Part shown: positions 1-5,502 of the stretch, piece after piece
Position numbering within the stretch: position 1 is the first letter of the stretch
How the letters are laid out: each line of letters starts with the position of its first letter
Assembly: GCA_945867185.1 (NCBI GenBank)
Contig: CAMBHM010000106.1
Coordinates: 1-5,502, forward strand
Origin: Legionella genomosp. 1
GTDB taxonomy: Bacteria > Pseudomonadota > Gammaproteobacteria > Legionellales > Legionellaceae
DNA length: 5,502 nucleotides
Reading direction: 5' to 3'
Program-made: the position numbers and the translations under genes
Notes under the pieces: model-generated
Told to the model about the DNA's origin: nothing
The model's input: the letters and a program-made list of their open reading frames with translations, nothing else
Databases searched by the model: none

Positions 1-2
1 GT

Positions 3-2345
3 GTTGAGCTTGGCTCCTCTAATTACAATCAGCTTGCAAAGTTCAATAATAAACCCGCAGCGGCCATCGGCATTTACCAATTGCCTGGAGCCAACGCCCT
101 ACAAGTGGCTGATGAAGTTCGCAAGTGTGTTTCAAAAATGGCCAAACAATTTCCACCGGGGATGCACTATACCATCCCTTTTGATACCACGATATTCGTA
201 AAAGCCTCGGTGAACGAGGTCTATAAAACACTCTTTGAAGCCGGCATTTTGGTCTTGATCGTGATCCTGATGTTTTTACAAAACTATCGCGCGACACTCG
301 TTCCCACGACCACCGTCCCCGTCACCATTATTGGCGCCTTTTTTGCCATGCTATTATTGGGATATTCTATCAACTTGCTAACCTTATTCGCCTTGGTCTT
401 GGCCATTGGTATCGTCGTCGACGATGCCATCGTGATCGTTGAAGGCGTCACACAACACATTGAACTTGGGAAAACACCTAAAAATGCAGCCATCCTTGCG
501 ATGAAAGAGCTTATGGGTCCCATCATCGGCATCACCTTGGTGTTGATGGCAGTCTTTGTACCCGCAGGATTCATGCCCGGGTTAACAGGTGCCATGTACG
601 CGCAATTTGCTCTTGTGATCGCAGCCACCGCCTTTATTTCTGCCTTAAACGCGATGACCTTAAAACCCACACAATGTGCCTTATGGCTCAAACCCGTTGA
701 TACTAAAAAAGAAAAAAACATCCTTTTTAAAACCTTCGATACATACTATTATCCAATAGAATCGGCTTATATTCGACTGATAGACAAGCTGGTCCATCAT
801 TCAAAACCTGTTTGCTTAATTGGCGGCGTCATCGTTATTTTGGCTATTTTAGGCTTAAGCCGTATCCCTACTGGTTTTATTCCCATAGAAGATCAGGGCT
901 ACTTGATCGTCAATGTGCAACTACCCGATGGCGCAAGTCTTGGTCGAACCGATGCGCTGTTGACAACGCTCAGTGATAAAATCTCAAAGATAGAGGGCAT
1001 TGCCAATGTCATCGCCATCGATGGTATTTCAGTTTTAGACAACAACGCAAGCCTTGCCAATGGGGGCGTACTTTATGTGATGTTTAAAGATTGGAGTGTG
1101 CGCGGAAAAAAAGACGACTTACTTGTCCTGTATACCAAGCTCAATGAACTTGCTGCACAAACCTTAGAAGCCAAAGTATTGGTCATGGTTCCTCCCGCTA
1201 TTCAAGGTCTTGGCACCTCTGGGGGATTTCAAATGCAGCTTGAGCTGACTGATGGCACTTTTGATTATCAAAAATTACAACATGCGACAGATAAACTAAT
1301 CCATTATGCAAGTGCTGCGCCTGAATTACAGAAATTGATGACTTCGTTTAGAGCCTCCGTGCCAGAACTATCAGCCCCCGTGAACCGTACCAAAGCCGAA
1401 TCATTGGGTGTTTCCATTGGCGATGCAACAGACGCGTTACAAACCTACTTAGGATCGAGCTATGTCAACTTATTTAGTAAGTTTGGTCAAGTCTTCCAAG
1501 TGTATGTGCAAGCAACTGCTAATTCTAGAATGACCATTGAAGACGTACGCAATTTTTACGTGAGAAATCAGTCCAATCAAATGGTTCCCTTAGGCACCTT
1601 AACGGATCTCAGTCCAACCGTTGGACCTTCTATTATTTCTTTATATAACCTCTACCCATCCAGTAATATTTATGGAATCTCAGGGGCAGGATATAGCTCT
1701 GGACAATCGATCACAGCACTAGAAAACCTGGCTAAAGAGATCCTACCCGCTGGCATGAGGTATGAATGGACCAGCACTGCTTATCAAGAAAAAATCGCAG
1801 GCAACATGAGTTATTATATTTTTCTCTTATCCCTTGTCTTGGTCTATTTGATTCTCGCAGGTCAATATGAAAATTGGGTCACACCTGCTTCTATCCTCCT
1901 CTCTGTACCGCTTGCCTTGGTAGGAACCGTATCGGCATTGACAGCATTGGGGCTCGCTAACAACATGTATACACAAATTGGCATTTTACTCTTGATAGCG
2001 TTGGCTGCTAAGAATGCGATTTTAATTGTAGAAGTTGCACGTGAACACCGTGAAAACCATCACGAATCGATCATAGAATCAGCCCTTTTAGGTGCAAAAA
2101 CACGCTTTCGACCGATTCTCATGACCTCGTTTGCCTTCATTCTTGGCGTTATGCCCTTGGTCTTCGCAACAGGGGCCGGTGCAAATGCAAGACGCTCCAT
2201 CGGTATTGCTGTGTGTTCAGGCATGTTGGCTTCCACTTGTCTCGCTGTGGTCTTTGTACCGGCTTTTTATGTTCTACTACAAAGCCTCGACGAGCGACGA
2301 CGTCACCGTAGAGCGCCAACTACCCATTCATCACTGGCGCAATAA
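3..2345 (+). CDS. HAE1-family RND efflux permease, 5' partial
   Basis: Inner-membrane proton-driven drug exporter of the AcrB/MexB (HAE1) type, which works with a periplasmic adaptor and an outer-membrane channel. The frame is open from the first bases (VELGSSNYN..., like the AcrB segment before its LATGANALD stretch), so the true start lies upstream. About 780 residues remain against roughly 1,050 in the family; TM1 and the first porter subdomains are missing. Visible parts: TM2 (LVLIVILMFLQNYRA), TM3-TM4 with the proton-relay Asp pair (VVDDAIVIVEG, codons 420-425), TM5-TM6, TM7 followed by GFIPIEDQGYLIV, the second periplasmic half, and TM8-TM12. The TM10 relay lysine is present (ALAAKNAILIVEVA, codon 2010-2012), so the pump looks functional. 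The C-terminus is short and basic. No outer-membrane factor follows it; an adaptor would be expected upstream. Family call is firm, substrate unknown. Confidence 0.95.
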   Translation, partial: VELGSSNYNQLAKFNNKPAAAIGIYQLPGANALQVADEVRKCVSKMAKQFPPGMHYTIPFDTTIFVKASVNEVYKTLFEAGILVLIVILMFLQNYRATLVPTTTVPVTIIGAFFAMLLLGYSINLLTLFALVLAIGIVVDDAIVIVEGVTQHIELGKTPKNAAILAMKELMGPIIGITLVLMAVFVPAGFMPGLTGAMYAQFALVIAATAFISALNAMTLKPTQCALWLKPVDTKKEKNILFKTFDTYYYPIESAYIRLIDKLVHHSKPVCLIGGVIVILAILGLSRIPTGFIPIEDQGYLIVNVQLPDGASLGRTDALLTTLSDKISKIEGIANVIAIDGISVLDNNASLANGGVLYVMFKDWSVRGKKDDLLVLYTKLNELAAQTLEAKVLVMVPPAIQGLGTSGGFQMQLELTDGTFDYQKLQHATDKLIHYASAAPELQKLMTSFRASVPELSAPVNRTKAESLGVSIGDATDALQTYLGSSYVNLFSKFGQVFQVYVQATANSRMTIEDVRNFYVRNQSNQMVPLGTLTDLSPTVGPSIISLYNLYPSSNIYGISGAGYSSGQSITALENLAKEILPAGMRYEWTSTAYQEKIAGNMSYYIFLLSLVLVYLILAGQYENWVTPASILLSVPLALVGTVSALTALGLANNMYTQIGILLLIALAAKNAILIVEVAREHRENHHESIIESALLGAKTRFRPILMTSFAFILGVMPLVFATGAGANARRSIGIAVCSGMLASTCLAVVFVPAFYVLLQSLDERRRHRRAPTTHSSLAQ

Positions 2346-2346
2346 A

Positions 2347-2625
2347 TCAATACCAACCCATATTATTATAACCATAGTCATCACTATTGCCATAACCATA
2401 GTTATAACCAACACCATAACCCATATACGCCGCACCGCAACGGTTACAGGTCGAGCAACAATTGACAGAACAACATCCGTTTGCAACATAGCGAGTAGTT
2501 GGAACATACGTTGTGGTCGTTGCTACATAGCCACAACCAGAAGTGCATCCTGCTTGATTAAAACCACAACCAGTCAATGCGCCGACTGATCCCAAAAGAC
2601 CTAATGCGATGATAGTCCGTTTCAT
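2347..2625 (-). CDS. Small Cys/Gly/Tyr-rich lipoprotein, unknown function
   Basis: Predicted 92-residue lipoprotein. The N-terminus MKRTIIALGLLGSVGALTGC is a classical type II signal peptide: basic start, hydrophobic core and an LTGC lipobox with the lipidated Cys at 20. The residue after it is Gly, not Asp, so outer-membrane sorting is expected. The mature part of about 73 residues has three zones: CxxxC (27-31), a Thr/Tyr/Val stretch (35-47), and a CCxxxCCxxCxxC cluster (51-63), then a Gly/Tyr/Asn tail ending in MGWY. There are nine Cys in total. The start at 2625 is chosen because AAGGA lies 7 nt upstream and the signal peptide begins there; a frame extension to 2685 would bury the signal. 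I do not recognise a named family. Disulfide cross-linking or metal binding is possible but is inference. The stop is one base from the RND stop, convergent. Confidence 0.8.
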   Translation of the reverse strand: MKRTIIALGLLGSVGALTGCGFNQAGCTSGCGYVATTTTYVPTTRYVANGCCSVNCCSTCNRCGAAYMGYGVGYNYGYGNSDDYGYNNMGWY

Positions 2626-2656
2626 AGTACCGTCCTTTTTTTGATTATGTATATAA

Positions 2657-2685
2657 ATACTACAATAAGAACTTATATAAATCAA
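2657..2685 (-). promoter_or_regulatory. Candidate sigma-70 promoter for the lipoprotein gene
   Basis: On the minus strand, TTGATT (2685-2680) is followed after 17 nt by TAGTAT (2662-2657). Each hexamer matches the consensus at four of six positions and the region is AT-rich. Transcription would start near 2650, giving a leader of about 25 nt that contains the AAGGA ribosome binding site. Position and spacing fit; activity is inferred. Confidence 0.45.
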
Positions 2686-2706
2686 GTTTAAAACAGAATG
2701 AAAGTG

Positions 2707-2735
2707 TTACCTTTACTGTGATTTTCATTTATCAT
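2707..2735 (+). promoter_or_regulatory. Candidate promoter for the Kdo hydroxylase gene
   Basis: TTACCT (2707-2712), 17 nt, then TATCAT (2730-2735). The -10 matches five of six consensus bases; the -35 is weak at three of six. A start near 2742 would leave a leader of about 25 nt before the ATG at 2767 and would lie inside the inverted repeat at 2737-2754. Divergent to the lipoprotein promoter. AT-rich DNA produces such matches by chance, hence the modest confidence. Confidence 0.35.
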
Positions 2736-2736
2736 C

Positions 2737-2754
2737 AGCACATGGTTAAGTGCT
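2737..2754. repeat. Short inverted repeat upstream of the Kdo hydroxylase
   Basis: AGCAC (2737-2741) and GTGCT (2750-2754) are perfect inverted arms around an 8-nt centre. The repeat sits just downstream of the candidate -10 at 2730-2735, across the expected transcription start, where a repressor site would act. It could equally be a weak leader hairpin or chance. Confidence 0.3.
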
Positions 2755-2766
2755 ACGATACAACTA

Positions 2767-3621
2767 ATGAGCATGGATACAATTTTCACCTTAGACGTTC
2801 ATACCATGAACCAAATAGATCCTCTGACAGTACTCACTGCCTTAGAAGCAGGTCAGATTATCTATTGCCCCAATCATGCCCCAGAAAAGCTTGAAGAAGA
2901 ACAGGTATTATTATCTGAAACCATTCTTCATCCCAAACATAAAAACATCAGCTTTGATCCACGCCGACAACACCTCTCGGGGCTTTTGAACCCTGCCCTT
3001 GCTCCAATGATGCAGGGGATGATGCAGCGTTTTTCAGAATTTTCAACACAACTCTTATCAACCTATCTTCCTTCCTACAGCAACGCCTGGCGTGTAGGGC
3101 GAACCAGCTATCGTCCTGCCGAAATCAAAGGCAGAAAAACCTCTCCCCGGAAGGATGACACTCGATTACATGTCGATGCTTTTTCAGCAACCCCTGTGAA
3201 TGGCTTACGACTTTTACGTGTGTTCTCTAATATCAACCCAAATGGCGCGCCCCGCGTCTGGCACTTAGGCGATTCTTTTTCAACCGTGCTTGATCAATTT
3301 GCATCAAAAATACCTCCTTACAACCAAACAAAAGCTCGGTTTCTCCAGCTCATCAAAGCGACAAAAACGCTACGGTCTGCTTATGATCATCAAATGCTCT
3401 CTCTACATGACAGCATGAAGTTAGATGATCACTATCAAAAAAACATCGTCAAAACACGAATGGATTTCCCGCCAAACAGTACTTGGATTGCTTTTACAGA
3501 TCAGGTGTCTCATGCCGCTTTAAGCGGACAATTTTTATTGGAACAAACGGTCTATCTACCCATTACAGCCATGCGGAATCCGGCCTTGTCCCCTCTAAAA
3601 CAGTTGGAAAGACGGCTATAA
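2767..3621 (+). CDS. kdoO: Kdo 3-hydroxylase (KdoO family), Fe(II)/2-oxoglutarate dioxygenase
   Basis: Predicted to hydroxylate C-3 of the outer Kdo sugar of Kdo2-lipid A, converting it to Ko, using Fe(II), O2 and 2-oxoglutarate. In characterised members this happens at the cytoplasmic face of the inner membrane during lipopolysaccharide synthesis. The 284 residues match the family length. The signature block runs from about 129 to 165 (KDDTRLHVDAF, then LRVFSNINP, then PRVWHLGD). The HxD pair of the iron site is His135/Asp137 and the distal His is His249 in TDQVSHAALSGQFLLEQT. All three ligands are present, so it should be active. There is no signal peptide or membrane span. The start is either 2767 or the ATG two codons later; neither has a clear Shine-Dalgarno. 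It stands alone rather than beside kdtA or lpx genes. The family is recognised from memory of its motifs; the in vivo role is inferred. Confidence 0.88.
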   Translation: MSMDTIFTLDVHTMNQIDPLTVLTALEAGQIIYCPNHAPEKLEEEQVLLSETILHPKHKNISFDPRRQHLSGLLNPALAPMMQGMMQRFSEFSTQLLSTYLPSYSNAWRVGRTSYRPAEIKGRKTSPRKDDTRLHVDAFSATPVNGLRLLRVFSNINPNGAPRVWHLGDSFSTVLDQFASKIPPYNQTKARFLQLIKATKTLRSAYDHQMLSLHDSMKLDDHYQKNIVKTRMDFPPNSTWIAFTDQVSHAALSGQFLLEQTVYLPITAMRNPALSPLKQLERRL

Positions 3622-3662
3622 CTCAAGGTTTTAAATAACTGCTCTGCCCCATCACGATGAAC

Positions 3663-3692
3663 TTGGATTTCTATTGATTGTTGTGGTAAAAT
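3663..3692 (+). promoter_or_regulatory. Candidate extended -10 promoter for the GNAT-NRPS unit
   Basis: TAAAAT (3687-3692) matches five of six -10 bases and is preceded by TGG, giving the extended -10 form TGnTAAAAT. TTGGAT (3663-3668) is a weak -35 at 18 nt. Transcription would begin near 3699, about 35 nt before the leader frame at 3734. No convincing terminator separates it from the Kdo hydroxylase upstream, so read-through is also possible. Confidence 0.4.
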
Positions 3693-3719
3693 TACGCACA
3701 GACGTGATCCCGTGCAAGT

Positions 3720-3725
3720 GGAGGA
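3720..3725 (+). promoter_or_regulatory. Strong Shine-Dalgarno for the 19-codon leader frame
   Basis: GGAGGA lies 8 nt before the ATG at 3734. It is the strongest ribosome binding site in the window, and it serves the tiny frame rather than the acetyltransferase, whose own ATG at 3790 is preceded only by an A-run and AAGAACACC. This decides that 3734-3793 is probably translated. Confidence 0.7.
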
Positions 3726-3733
3726 CCCTCATC

Positions 3734-3793
3734 ATGCTATACCCTGATGCGAAGCTTACCCCCCGTGCTCAGCATAAAAAAAGAACACCATGA
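3734..3793 (+). CDS. 19-residue leader peptide, or 5' remnant of an IS481-type transposase
   Basis: The reading frame encodes MLYPDAKLTPRAQHKKRTP and is followed by TGA. It has a strong Shine-Dalgarno at ideal spacing. Its stop overlaps the acetyltransferase start as ATGA, the usual sign of translational coupling; the downstream gene has no good ribosome site of its own. The peptide is basic, has no signal sequence and has no amino-acid run typical of attenuators. The segment DAKLTPRA resembles the conserved N-terminus of IS481-family transposases (N-A-K/R-L-T-P), so the frame and its ribosome site may be what is left of an insertion sequence. A run of seven A (3776-3782) precedes the overlap; a -1 slip there would join this frame to the acetyltransferase. 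Translation is likely; function is unknown. Confidence 0.5.
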   Translation: MLYPDAKLTPRAQHKKRTP

Positions 3794-4674
3794 ACTCTTC
3801 TAGTCATACCTTGCGCCAGTGTTTGATGAAAAAGGGCGACTTTAACCTGGTGAACGATTGGTGCCTATCTGAAGGATGGAATCTTGGATTACACGATAGT
3901 GCTGCGTATTATCACACTGATCCAGAGGGACATTTTCTATTCTTAGAAAACAATCACCCAGTCGGTGCGATCTCTCTTGTTAAACACAGCAATACCTTTT
4001 TCACTATAGGCCCTTTTATTGTTCGAAAAGATCTTCAAAATCAGCATTATGGCACCACCATTTGGCACAGAGCACTCCAACGACTCGATGCCTATCCCAA
4101 TGCGCAGGTGATGCTCTACGCAGTGCCGCTACAATGCCCTCGATATCATGCCCTAGGATTTAAACCAACCTTTGATATACAAAGATGGAGCCTCTCTGTT
4201 AGTCCAAAACAACCATCCTCCTCTATGTCTACACCCACTTTGATGACCTCTGAACAAACGACTAAACTTATCCAGTATGATAAAGAAATCTTCTCAGCAT
4301 CCCGTGAAAAGGCCCTGAGGCATCTCTTCACCTACCCAGGTGTCACCCCTTACCTCATTGAAGAAACATCCGGCACTCGAGGTATCGGCGTGATTCGCCC
4401 CTGTCATCAAGGATTTCGAATCGGCCCCCTCACTGCTGATTCTCTTGAAGAGGCAAATCGCCTTATTAAGCGTTTAATACAAACGGTCTCTAGAGGACCC
4501 ATTTTAATGGATCTCCCTGGTGGGAATGACCAACGGAGCAAGATGATGAGTGACCTTGGTTTTGTACGTAACCCTCATTGTGATACCCTTGCCATGGTAA
4601 AAGAGAGCCTCCCCCCTTCGTTTGAACGTCATCTTCATCGACAGTATGCCGTTTTTTCTCTCGAAATAGGGTAA
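3790..4674 (+). CDS. Two-domain GNAT N-acetyltransferase (YitH-like C-terminal domain)
   Basis: Predicted acetyl-CoA-dependent acyltransferase of 294 residues, cytoplasmic. The N-terminal GNAT fold covers about 1-135: a hydrophobic beta strand FLFLENNHPVGAISLV (49-64), ITIGPF-like strand TIGPFIV before the CoA loop, and the closing YHALGFKP (119-126). A linker rich in Pro and Ser (139-150) leads to a second domain of about 151-294 typical of YitH-type proteins: IGVIRPCHQGFRIGPLTAD (199-217), ILMDLPGGN (238-246), LGFVR, and the terminal YAVFSLEIG. The pyrophosphate loop is degenerate: QNQHYG (83-88) where Q/RxxGxG is usual, with His in place of the first Gly. The start at 3790 overlaps the leader stop. 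The gene ends 4 nt before the NRPS start, so it may modify or detoxify the peptide, but that is inference from position; the substrate is not predictable. Confidence 0.85.
   Translation: MNSSSHTLRQCLMKKGDFNLVNDWCLSEGWNLGLHDSAAYYHTDPEGHFLFLENNHPVGAISLVKHSNTFFTIGPFIVRKDLQNQHYGTTIWHRALQRLDAYPNAQVMLYAVPLQCPRYHALGFKPTFDIQRWSLSVSPKQPSSSMSTPTLMTSEQTTKLIQYDKEIFSASREKALRHLFTYPGVTPYLIEETSGTRGIGVIRPCHQGFRIGPLTADSLEEANRLIKRLIQTVSRGPILMDLPGGNDQRSKMMSDLGFVRNPHCDTLAMVKESLPPSFERHLHRQYAVFSLEIG
4668..4671 (+). promoter_or_regulatory. Ribosome binding site of the NRPS gene
   Basis: AGGG lies 7 nt before the ATG at 4679, embedded in the last codons of the acetyltransferase. This supports the chosen NRPS start and suggests coupled translation of the two genes. 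Confidence 0.55.
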
Positions 4675-4678
4675 CAAC

Positions 4679-5502
4679 ATGGCTGACAAAAAAAAAGCCG
4701 TACAAACTGAACCCTACATCGCTCGAGGAGCCCACTCTCCCTTTGATGCCACTGCAAGTATTTGTTCATTTTTGGAAAAACAAACACATCAAACCCCTCA
4801 TGCCGTGGCCATCAAATTTCATCATACAAGCCTCACTTATTTAGAATTAGATCATCAAGCCAATCAGTTGGCTAACTATCTCTCTCGCTTGAATCTTCCC
4901 CCTCAAAGCAGTGTTTCTATCTATATGAAACCCAGTCTGCATATGATCATTTCCATCGTGGCACTCTTAAAAATAGGTTGTCACTATATTCCGTTAGATG
5001 ACAGCTACCCCCTTGATAGAATTAATTTTATGCTCAAAGACAGTCACTCTCATTTTATGTTAACTGAAACGAGCATTCTTCAAAAATCAGGTGAATTATG
5101 CTGTGAAATCATCAACATGGATGCCATCACATCCATGCTGAATGCAGAACCCACTCACTTCGTCTCTCGAGCTACAGCACATGACTTAGCCTATATGATC
5201 TACACTTCTGGCAGCACTGGCGTTCCAAAAGGCGTCAAGGTCTCTCATTTTGCAGTGAATAATCATATGTTATGGATGCAACGAGAATTTGATCTCACTG
5301 GACAAGATACCATACTCCTTAAAACCCCCTTGTCCTTTGACCCCTCTATCTGGGAAATCTTCATCCCCTTATACACAGGCAGTCCACTGATTATCGCGCC
5401 AGCCGGATCGCATATAGATCCCGAAGGCATCATTGACTTGATTTTGAAGCACAAGATAACGATTATTCAATTGGTCCCCGCTATTCTAAAACTGCTTTTA
5501 AA
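4679..5502 (+). CDS. Nonribosomal peptide synthetase, N-terminal adenylation domain, 3' partial
   Basis: The frame stays open to the window end (274 residues read). It begins with a Lys-rich leader of about 25 residues and passes straight into an amino-acid adenylation domain with no condensation domain, as in an initiation module or a stand-alone loading enzyme. Core motifs in order: A1-like LTYLELD (52-58), A2 LKIGCHYIPLDDSYP (97-111), the AMP-binding A3 YMIYTSGSTGVPKGV (172-186), and A4 FDPSIWEIF (220-228). By alignment to GrsA, the first four specificity positions read Asp221, Pro222, Trp225 and Gln264. Asp at the first position fits activation of an alpha-amino acid; the rest of the code is beyond the window, so no substrate is given. 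Motif A2 has LDDSYP where LDPxYP is usual. Codons 4-6 form a nine-A run. It follows the acetyltransferase by 4 nt, in the same operon. Confidence 0.92.
   Translation, partial: MADKKKAVQTEPYIARGAHSPFDATASICSFLEKQTHQTPHAVAIKFHHTSLTYLELDHQANQLANYLSRLNLPPQSSVSIYMKPSLHMIISIVALLKIGCHYIPLDDSYPLDRINFMLKDSHSHFMLTETSILQKSGELCCEIINMDAITSMLNAEPTHFVSRATAHDLAYMIYTSGSTGVPKGVKVSHFAVNNHMLWMQREFDLTGQDTILLKTPLSFDPSIWEIFIPLYTGSPLIIAPAGSHIDPEGIIDLILKHKITIIQLVPAILKLLL

Noticed and set aside
1..201. GTG-initiated plus-strand frame at the window start
   Set aside because: The overlapping frame from position 3 reads as a continuous RND permease from the first codon; this one has no recognisable features.
284..721. 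145-codon minus-strand open frame inside the RND gene
   Set aside because: It lies antisense to the conserved TM2-TM6 region, has low-complexity Ala/Met/Lys content, and shows no ribosome site. It is a shadow of the coding strand.
2131..2589. 152-codon plus-strand frame across the RND end and the lipoprotein gene
   Set aside because: Its Ile/Thr repeat sequence is the antisense of the Gly/Tyr-rich lipoprotein tail, and its first part is an off-frame reading of the RND C-terminus.
2347..2625. Metallothionein
   Set aside because: Cys clusters are present, but the protein has a clear type II signal peptide and a Gly/Tyr tail, so a cytoplasmic metal store is not supported.
2626..2685. Twenty-residue N-terminal extension of the lipoprotein
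   Set aside because: It would place the lipoprotein signal peptide internally, and it overlaps the likely promoter; AAGGA is correctly spaced for the start at 2625.
3622..3720. Terminator or riboswitch after the Kdo hydroxylase
   Set aside because: Only a 4-bp stem with a 12-nt loop (GCAC 3696-3699, GTGC 3712-3715) is found, with no U-tract and no recognisable aptamer.
4490..4735. Two minus-strand frames across the GNAT-NRPS junction
   Set aside because: They are antisense to the conserved C-terminus of the acetyltransferase and the NRPS start, with no motif or ribosome site.
5263..5454. 63-codon minus-strand frame inside the NRPS
   Set aside because: It is antisense to adenylation motif A4 and the specificity region, which are clearly coding on the plus strand.

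Overview
The window looks like a Gram-negative, probably gammaproteobacterial, chromosome of moderate to low GC. The support is the gene families: an HAE1-type RND efflux permease, an outer-membrane-type lipoprotein signal, and a Kdo 3-hydroxylase that acts on lipopolysaccharide. I cannot name the genus from the sequence.

Layout. (1) Positions 3-2345, plus strand: the C-terminal three quarters of an RND multidrug transporter; its start lies before the window. (2) Positions 2347-2625, minus strand: a small Cys-, Gly- and Tyr-rich lipoprotein that converges on the RND gene with one base between the stop codons. (3) Positions 2626-2766: a divergent intergenic region with a candidate promoter for each direction. 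(4) Positions 2767-3621, plus strand: a Kdo hydroxylase (KdoO family). (5) Positions 3622-3789: a spacer with a candidate extended -10 promoter and a 19-codon reading frame behind a near-perfect Shine-Dalgarno; its stop overlaps the next start as ATGA. Its peptide resembles the N-terminus of IS481-type transposases, so it is either a coupling leader peptide or an insertion-sequence remnant. (6) Positions 3790-4674: a two-domain GNAT acetyltransferase. (7) From 4679 to beyond the window end: a nonribosomal peptide synthetase (NRPS) that begins directly with an adenylation domain.

How the genes fit together. Genes 1, 2 and 4 are envelope functions: drug export, surface lipoprotein and lipopolysaccharide core modification. 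The leader frame, acetyltransferase and NRPS form a tightly packed unit (ATGA overlap, then a 4-nt gap) and look like the 5' end of a small peptide-biosynthesis operon running off the right edge. Its product cannot be predicted because most of the NRPS lies outside the window. This NRPS operon, with its unusual leader, is the part most worth following.
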